Assembly: GCA_964420835.1 (NCBI GenBank)
Contig: CAYQUO010000007.1
Coordinates: 1-64,000 of the forward strand
From: CAYQUO01 sp964420835
GTDB lineage: Bacteria; Chloroflexota; Anaerolineae; Anaerolineales; Anaerolineaceae
DNA length: 64,000 nt
Direction of reading: 5' to 3'
The notes below the pieces were generated by a model. It saw nothing but the letters and a program-made list of their open reading frames with translations. It was not told the DNA's origin and ran no database searches. A program made the position numbers and the translations under genes. Of the stretch, positions 60,779 through 64,000 are shown one piece after another (position 1 is the first letter of the stretch; every line of letters starts with the position of its first letter).

Positions 60779-62398
60779 TCAGTTGTTCGGCGGTTCCGCC
60801 AGTTCCACCTCCACCTTCACCTGTTTCCCGTTCCGCAGAACATCCAGCCTCACCCGGTCACCCGGGGCATGGCTGTTGACCATCGCCTTCAGGTCGGTCA
60901 TGTCTTTCACCGCTTCCCCGTCCAGGGCGGTGATCACGTCGCCGCCGATCTGCACCTCCGTGCCGTCCAGCGTGGCGGTCTTGCTGCTGCCCTGCAGGCC
61001 GGCCTTGTCGGCCGGCCCGCCGCTGACCACCTCGAGCACCAGCACGCCCCGGGTCGCCTGGCCCAGTTCCATGGCGCCGGCGATCTCCCTGGTCAGCGGG
61101 GTGCCCTTGATGCCCATCCAGGCCCTGGCGGCCCCCTGCCCGGCCTGCTGCCCCGGCTCGGCGCTGTGCGGGCGGGGCTGCAGCGTCACCTCCAGGCTCA
61201 TCTTCTTCCCGTCGCGCAGCACTTCCAGCGCCAGCGGTTTGCCGATCTCGCCCTTCTCCACCAGGTATGCCGCCAGGTCGTCGAACTTTTCCACCGCTTC
61301 GCCGCCGATGGAGAGGATCACATCGCCGCCGATCTTGGCCTCCCGGCCGTTTATGCGGGCGGTCTTGCTGCTGCCCTGCAGGCCGGCCTTGTCCGCCGGG
61401 CTCCCGGCGGTCACGTCGATCATCAGCACGCCGCGCTGGTCACCGCTCAGGCCCATCTCCTGCGCCACCAGCGAGAGCAGCGATGTGCCGCTGACGCCCA
61501 GCCAGGGGTGCTCGAATTTGCCGTTGCGGATCAGTTCCGGCACCACCCGCCGGACGATGTTGGACGGGATGACGAAGCCAACGCCGGCATTGGCCCGCAC
61601 CGGCGATGCAATAGCCGCCGTAACGCCCACCACCTCGCCTTCAAGGTTCACCAGGATGCCGCCCGAGTTGCCCGGGTTGATGGGCGCATCGGTCTGGATC
61701 ACATCCGGGATGGTGTAGGTCGGCCCGTCCGCCGACTGCGATTCCGTCTCCAGCGAGCGCCCCAGGGCGCTGATGATGCCCTCGGTCATGCTGCCCTCCA
61801 GCCCAAACGGGCTGCCGATGGCAATGGCCCTCTGCCCCACCTTCACCAGGTCGGAATCCGCCAGCACGACCGGCTTCAGGTCCCCGCTGGCAGCCTGCAC
61901 CTGGATCACGGCCAGGTCGGCGTCGCGGTCGGAACCCACCAGTTTGCCTTCCAGCATGGTGCCATCGTTAAAGGTGACCATGATGCTCTCGGCGTCCTCA
62001 ACCACGTGGTTATTGGTCACAATGTGGCCATCGCTGTCATATACGAACCCCGATCCCAGGGCGTTTCCCTGCCGGGGGGCCGGCGGTTCCTCCTGGAATG
62101 GGTTCAGGTCGCCAAAGGGCAGGGTCAACTGCATGCTCTCCGGCTTCGTGGTCACCTGGATGTTCACCACCGAGGGGATCAGTTCCTGGTACAGCGCCTC
62201 CAGGCCGCCCTCCGGGGCGGTTTGCGGGTTGCCCTGCGCCGCCGGGGCGGCCGGCTGGCTGGCCGCCGGGGTTGCCGTTGAAGGCAGCACCGGCTGTGCC
62301 GTGGCTTTCAGGCCCGGGCCTGCCGGCAGCGCGCTGCAGGCCGAAAGCAGCGCAATCAGCACCAGGCTCAGGTTCAATGTGTTTAGTTTGTTTTTCAT
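60779..62398 (-). CDS. HtrA-type serine protease lipoprotein with two PDZ domains
   Basis: A 539-aa protein from ATG 62398 (GGAAGGAGG upstream). Lipobox ALLSACSALPAG, then an Ala/Pro linker. The S1C protease has the full triad: His in IVTNNHVVEDAES, Asp in DRDADLAVIQV, Ser in INPGNSGGILVN. Two PDZ domains follow, each with a near-identical GLQGSSKTA...GGDVI segment that looks recently duplicated at DNA level. It degrades or refolds damaged envelope proteins. The upstream region has a direct repeat suited to the neighbouring two-component system. Confidence 0.93.
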   Translation of the reverse strand: MKNKLNTLNLSLVLIALLSACSALPAGPGLKATAQPVLPSTATPAASQPAAPAAQGNPQTAPEGGLEALYQELIPSVVNIQVTTKPESMQLTLPFGDLNPFQEEPPAPRQGNALGSGFVYDSDGHIVTNNHVVEDAESIMVTFNDGTMLEGKLVGSDRDADLAVIQVQAASGDLKPVVLADSDLVKVGQRAIAIGSPFGLEGSMTEGIISALGRSLETESQSADGPTYTIPDVIQTDAPINPGNSGGILVNLEGEVVGVTAAIASPVRANAGVGFVIPSNIVRRVVPELIRNGKFEHPWLGVSGTSLLSLVAQEMGLSGDQRGVLMIDVTAGSPADKAGLQGSSKTARINGREAKIGGDVILSIGGEAVEKFDDLAAYLVEKGEIGKPLALEVLRDGKKMSLEVTLQPRPHSAEPGQQAGQGAARAWMGIKGTPLTREIAGAMELGQATRGVLVLEVVSGGPADKAGLQGSSKTATLDGTEVQIGGDVITALDGEAVKDMTDLKAMVNSHAPGDRVRLDVLRNGKQVKVEVELAEPPNN

Positions 62399-62497
62399 TG
62401 GACAGTCCTCCTTCCAAAACGGGCCTTCGCCCGTTGCTCCAGCCAGCATCATACCCCGCTGCCGGGGCAGGCGTCCTTATGAAAAACTATTCCGGAC

Positions 62498-62514
62498 CTT
62501 AAGGTGAACTTAAG
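62498..62514. promoter_or_regulatory. CTTAAG direct repeat, candidate response-regulator site
   Basis: CTTAAG at 62498-62503 and 62509-62514, 11 bases apart start to start, one helical turn, as OmpR/PhoB-type dimers prefer. It lies 100 bases before the HtrA start, at the end of the histidine kinase gene. Confidence 0.45.
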
Positions 62515-63931
62515 CCCGCCGGCCGCCATCTTCGGCGGGCAGGGGCAGCATGATGCGGAAACAACTGCCCTTCCCCGGCGTGCTCTCCACGCTCAATTCC
62601 CCCCCGTGGGCGCGGGCCGCATCGCGGGCGATGGTCAGCCCCAGCCCCATGCCCTCGGAGAAGCGCCGGGCCGAACTTCCCCGGTAAAAAGGCTGAAAGA
62701 CCCGCTCCTGCTCCTCCGGGGCGATGCCGGCGCCGCTGTCGCAAACCCGGATGACCAGGCCGCCCCCCTCCCGGCCGGCAGAAACCCGCACCCGGCCGCC
62801 CGCCGGCGTGTAGCGCACCGCGTTGCTCACCAGGTTCTCCACCGCCTGGGCCATCTTCTGCGGGTCGATCTCGACCTCCGGCAGCCCCTCCGGCACCTCC
62901 AGCGACCAGCCCAGCCCCTTCTGCAGGGCCGCCTCCTCCCAGGTGCGCAGGATCAGCGGCAGCCAGCGCCCCGTCTGCACCCTTTCCCGCTGCAGTTCCA
63001 GGGCCTCCGCCCCCTCGTCAACCCGCACCAGGTCGTTTAGCAGGTTCTGCAAAAGGGTGATCTCCCGCTCGATCCCCTCCAGCAGTTCGTTGCGCAGCGC
63101 CCGCTCCTCCACGGCGCCGCCGCGCAGCGCCTGGGTGGCCGAAAGGAGCGCCCCCAGCGGCCGCCCCAGTTCGTGCACCATGTTGGCCAGCATGCGCTGC
63201 CGGCTCTGCTCCGAGGCTTTCAGTTTTTCCGCCAGGGTGTTAAACGCCGTAATCAGCCGCCGCACCTCCGCCGGGCCTTCCTCCTTCAGGGGGGCCAGGT
63301 CCGTCTGCCCGTTGGCCAGCCCGTACACCGCCGCGCTGGCCTTCCTCAGCGGCCGCTCCAGCGAGCGCGAAAGCAGCCCGCCCAGCACCAGGCCGGCCAG
63401 GATGCCCCCGCCCACCACGTACAGCGTCAGCCGGCCCAACTGCTCCGAGCGGGCGTACAGCCCGGCCAGGGGGTTGCTCAGCCGCACAAAGCCAATCAGC
63501 CTGCCGGAGGGGGTCACCGCCGGCACGATCACGTCCGTAATCTGCGACTGGTTGTACACCACCCGCGGCTGCTGCGAGGCGATCAACTCCTGCAGGTCGG
63601 GCATCGGCAGCAGGGTGCCCGCGCGGCTGGCGTCGGCCGGGTCGCTGGAAACAATCAGCCGGCCCTCCGGGTCCAGCAGCATCAACTTGGCCGAAAGGCG
63701 CGGGCTCACCCGGGCCACGAACGAGCGCGCCTGCCCCGGGTCCTGCCAGACCTCAACGGTGGCGCTGCCCAGGTCGGCCACCAGCACCGCCTGGCGCACC
63801 AGTTCGTTGGAGATGCCGGCCACCACCACCTGGGTCTGCAGCAGGTAGTTGAGCACCCAGGCGGTGACGGGCACGATGATGAGCACCGGCAGCAGGATGC
63901 TCAGCAGCAGCCGGGCGCGCAGCGAGCGCAT
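62510..63931 (-). CDS. Sensor histidine kinase
   Basis: A 473-aa membrane kinase. Helix 1 at 7-30, a sensor region of about 130 residues (LMLLDPEGRLIVSSDPADAS), helix 2 near 167-187, and HAMP near 188-240. H-box LANMVHELGRPLGALLSA with the phospho-His near 251; its H-E-L-G-R-P differs slightly from H-E-L-R-T-P. N-box ENLVSNAVRYTPAGG and G-boxes VCDSGAGIAPEEQ and GMGLGLTIARDA complete the ATPase. It overlaps the response regulator stop by one base (TGATG). The HtrA gene just downstream suggests an envelope-stress role. Confidence 0.93.
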   Translation of the reverse strand: MRSLRARLLLSILLPVLIIVPVTAWVLNYLLQTQVVVAGISNELVRQAVLVADLGSATVEVWQDPGQARSFVARVSPRLSAKLMLLDPEGRLIVSSDPADASRAGTLLPMPDLQELIASQQPRVVYNQSQITDVIVPAVTPSGRLIGFVRLSNPLAGLYARSEQLGRLTLYVVGGGILAGLVLGGLLSRSLERPLRKASAAVYGLANGQTDLAPLKEEGPAEVRRLITAFNTLAEKLKASEQSRQRMLANMVHELGRPLGALLSATQALRGGAVEERALRNELLEGIEREITLLQNLLNDLVRVDEGAEALELQRERVQTGRWLPLILRTWEEAALQKGLGWSLEVPEGLPEVEIDPQKMAQAVENLVSNAVRYTPAGGRVRVSAGREGGGLVIRVCDSGAGIAPEEQERVFQPFYRGSSARRFSEGMGLGLTIARDAARAHGGELSVESTPGKGSCFRIMLPLPAEDGGRRA

Positions 63932-64000
63932 CAGTCCGCCTCCTGCGGCTGGTACTTGTAGCCGCGCCCGCGGATGGTCAGCACCCGCCGCGGGTGCAGC
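63931..64000 (-). CDS. OmpR-family response regulator, C-terminal end (partial)
   Basis: Only the last 22 codons are in the window. The minus strand reads HPRRVLTIRGRGYKYQPQEA then stop; V-x-T-I-R-G-x-G-Y-K-Y is the end of the winged-helix wing of OmpR/PhoB regulators. The stop overlaps the kinase start, so the two are one operon. Confidence 0.85.
   Translation of the reverse strand, partial: LHPRRVLTIRGRGYKYQPQEAD

Overview
The window is a mostly GC-rich bacterial chromosome segment with dense gene packing, frequent 4-bp ATGA overlaps and several lipoproteins. It carries TadE/TadG-type secreted pilus-like proteins with a Thr-Pro-rich tail and an amino-acid-fermentation operon. This combination suggests an anaerobic or facultative member of the Chloroflexota (Anaerolineae-like); that is an inference from gene style and content, not from a marker gene. 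No rRNA, tRNA or CRISPR array was recognised. Two stretches (about 30.0-33.5 kb and 55.7-60.3 kb) are clearly AT-rich and look acquired. Layout: 0.3-2.7 kb holds a winged-helix-type protein coupled to a LuxR-type HTH protein, then a flavin reductase and a GNAT acetyltransferase on the other strand. 3.0-10.8 kb holds two very large co-directional genes, a SNF2-type helicase with a C-terminal DUF3883 (NO VEIN C-terminal) domain and a sacsin/NO VEIN-like GHKL ATPase, behind tandem sigma70-like promoters; this is a candidate defence module. 10.85-12.7 kb holds a dCMP deaminase, a CopD-like membrane protein and a Crp/Fnr regulator, with a perfect palindrome at about -41.5 of a good promoter. 13.3-17.4 kb is a three-gene TadE / VWA-TadG / TadE operon. 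17.6-28.4 kb is a virion-gene cluster (terminase, portal, protease-capsid fusion, holin-like protein, M23 endolysin, connector- and fibre-like proteins) with no recognisable tape measure, integrase, repressor or replication gene. It is riddled with two families of short palindromic repeats that also occur outside it, and one copy is translated inside the terminase. 28.4-29.9 kb holds a membrane protein and a frameshifted lipoprotein hydrolase. 30.2-33.3 kb is an AT-rich island with a UDG-like protein, a DUF262-HNH nuclease and an EcoRI-type adenine methyltransferase. 33.5-39.8 kb holds a DUF421 protein, an acetamidase/formamidase-like enzyme, and a MarR regulator with a heterodimeric ABC exporter. 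39.9-48.1 kb is an IclR-headed operon: IclR, iorA, iorB, ADP-forming acyl-CoA synthetase, HisC-like aminotransferase, ATP-type PEP carboxykinase. Together these would transaminate aromatic amino acids, oxidise the arylpyruvates to aryl-acyl-CoA with ferredoxin reduction, and recover ATP. Divergently, 48.4-55.4 kb encodes two RidA proteins around a class V PLP enzyme and a complete branched-chain-type amino-acid ABC importer, which would feed that pathway. 55.8-60.1 kb is an AT-rich cluster of zinc-ribbon membrane proteins and two tandem paralogous SH3-type lipoproteins. 60.3-64.0 kb holds a small membrane protein, an HtrA-type lipoprotein protease with two PDZ repeats, a sensor histidine kinase and the end of its OmpR-type response regulator.
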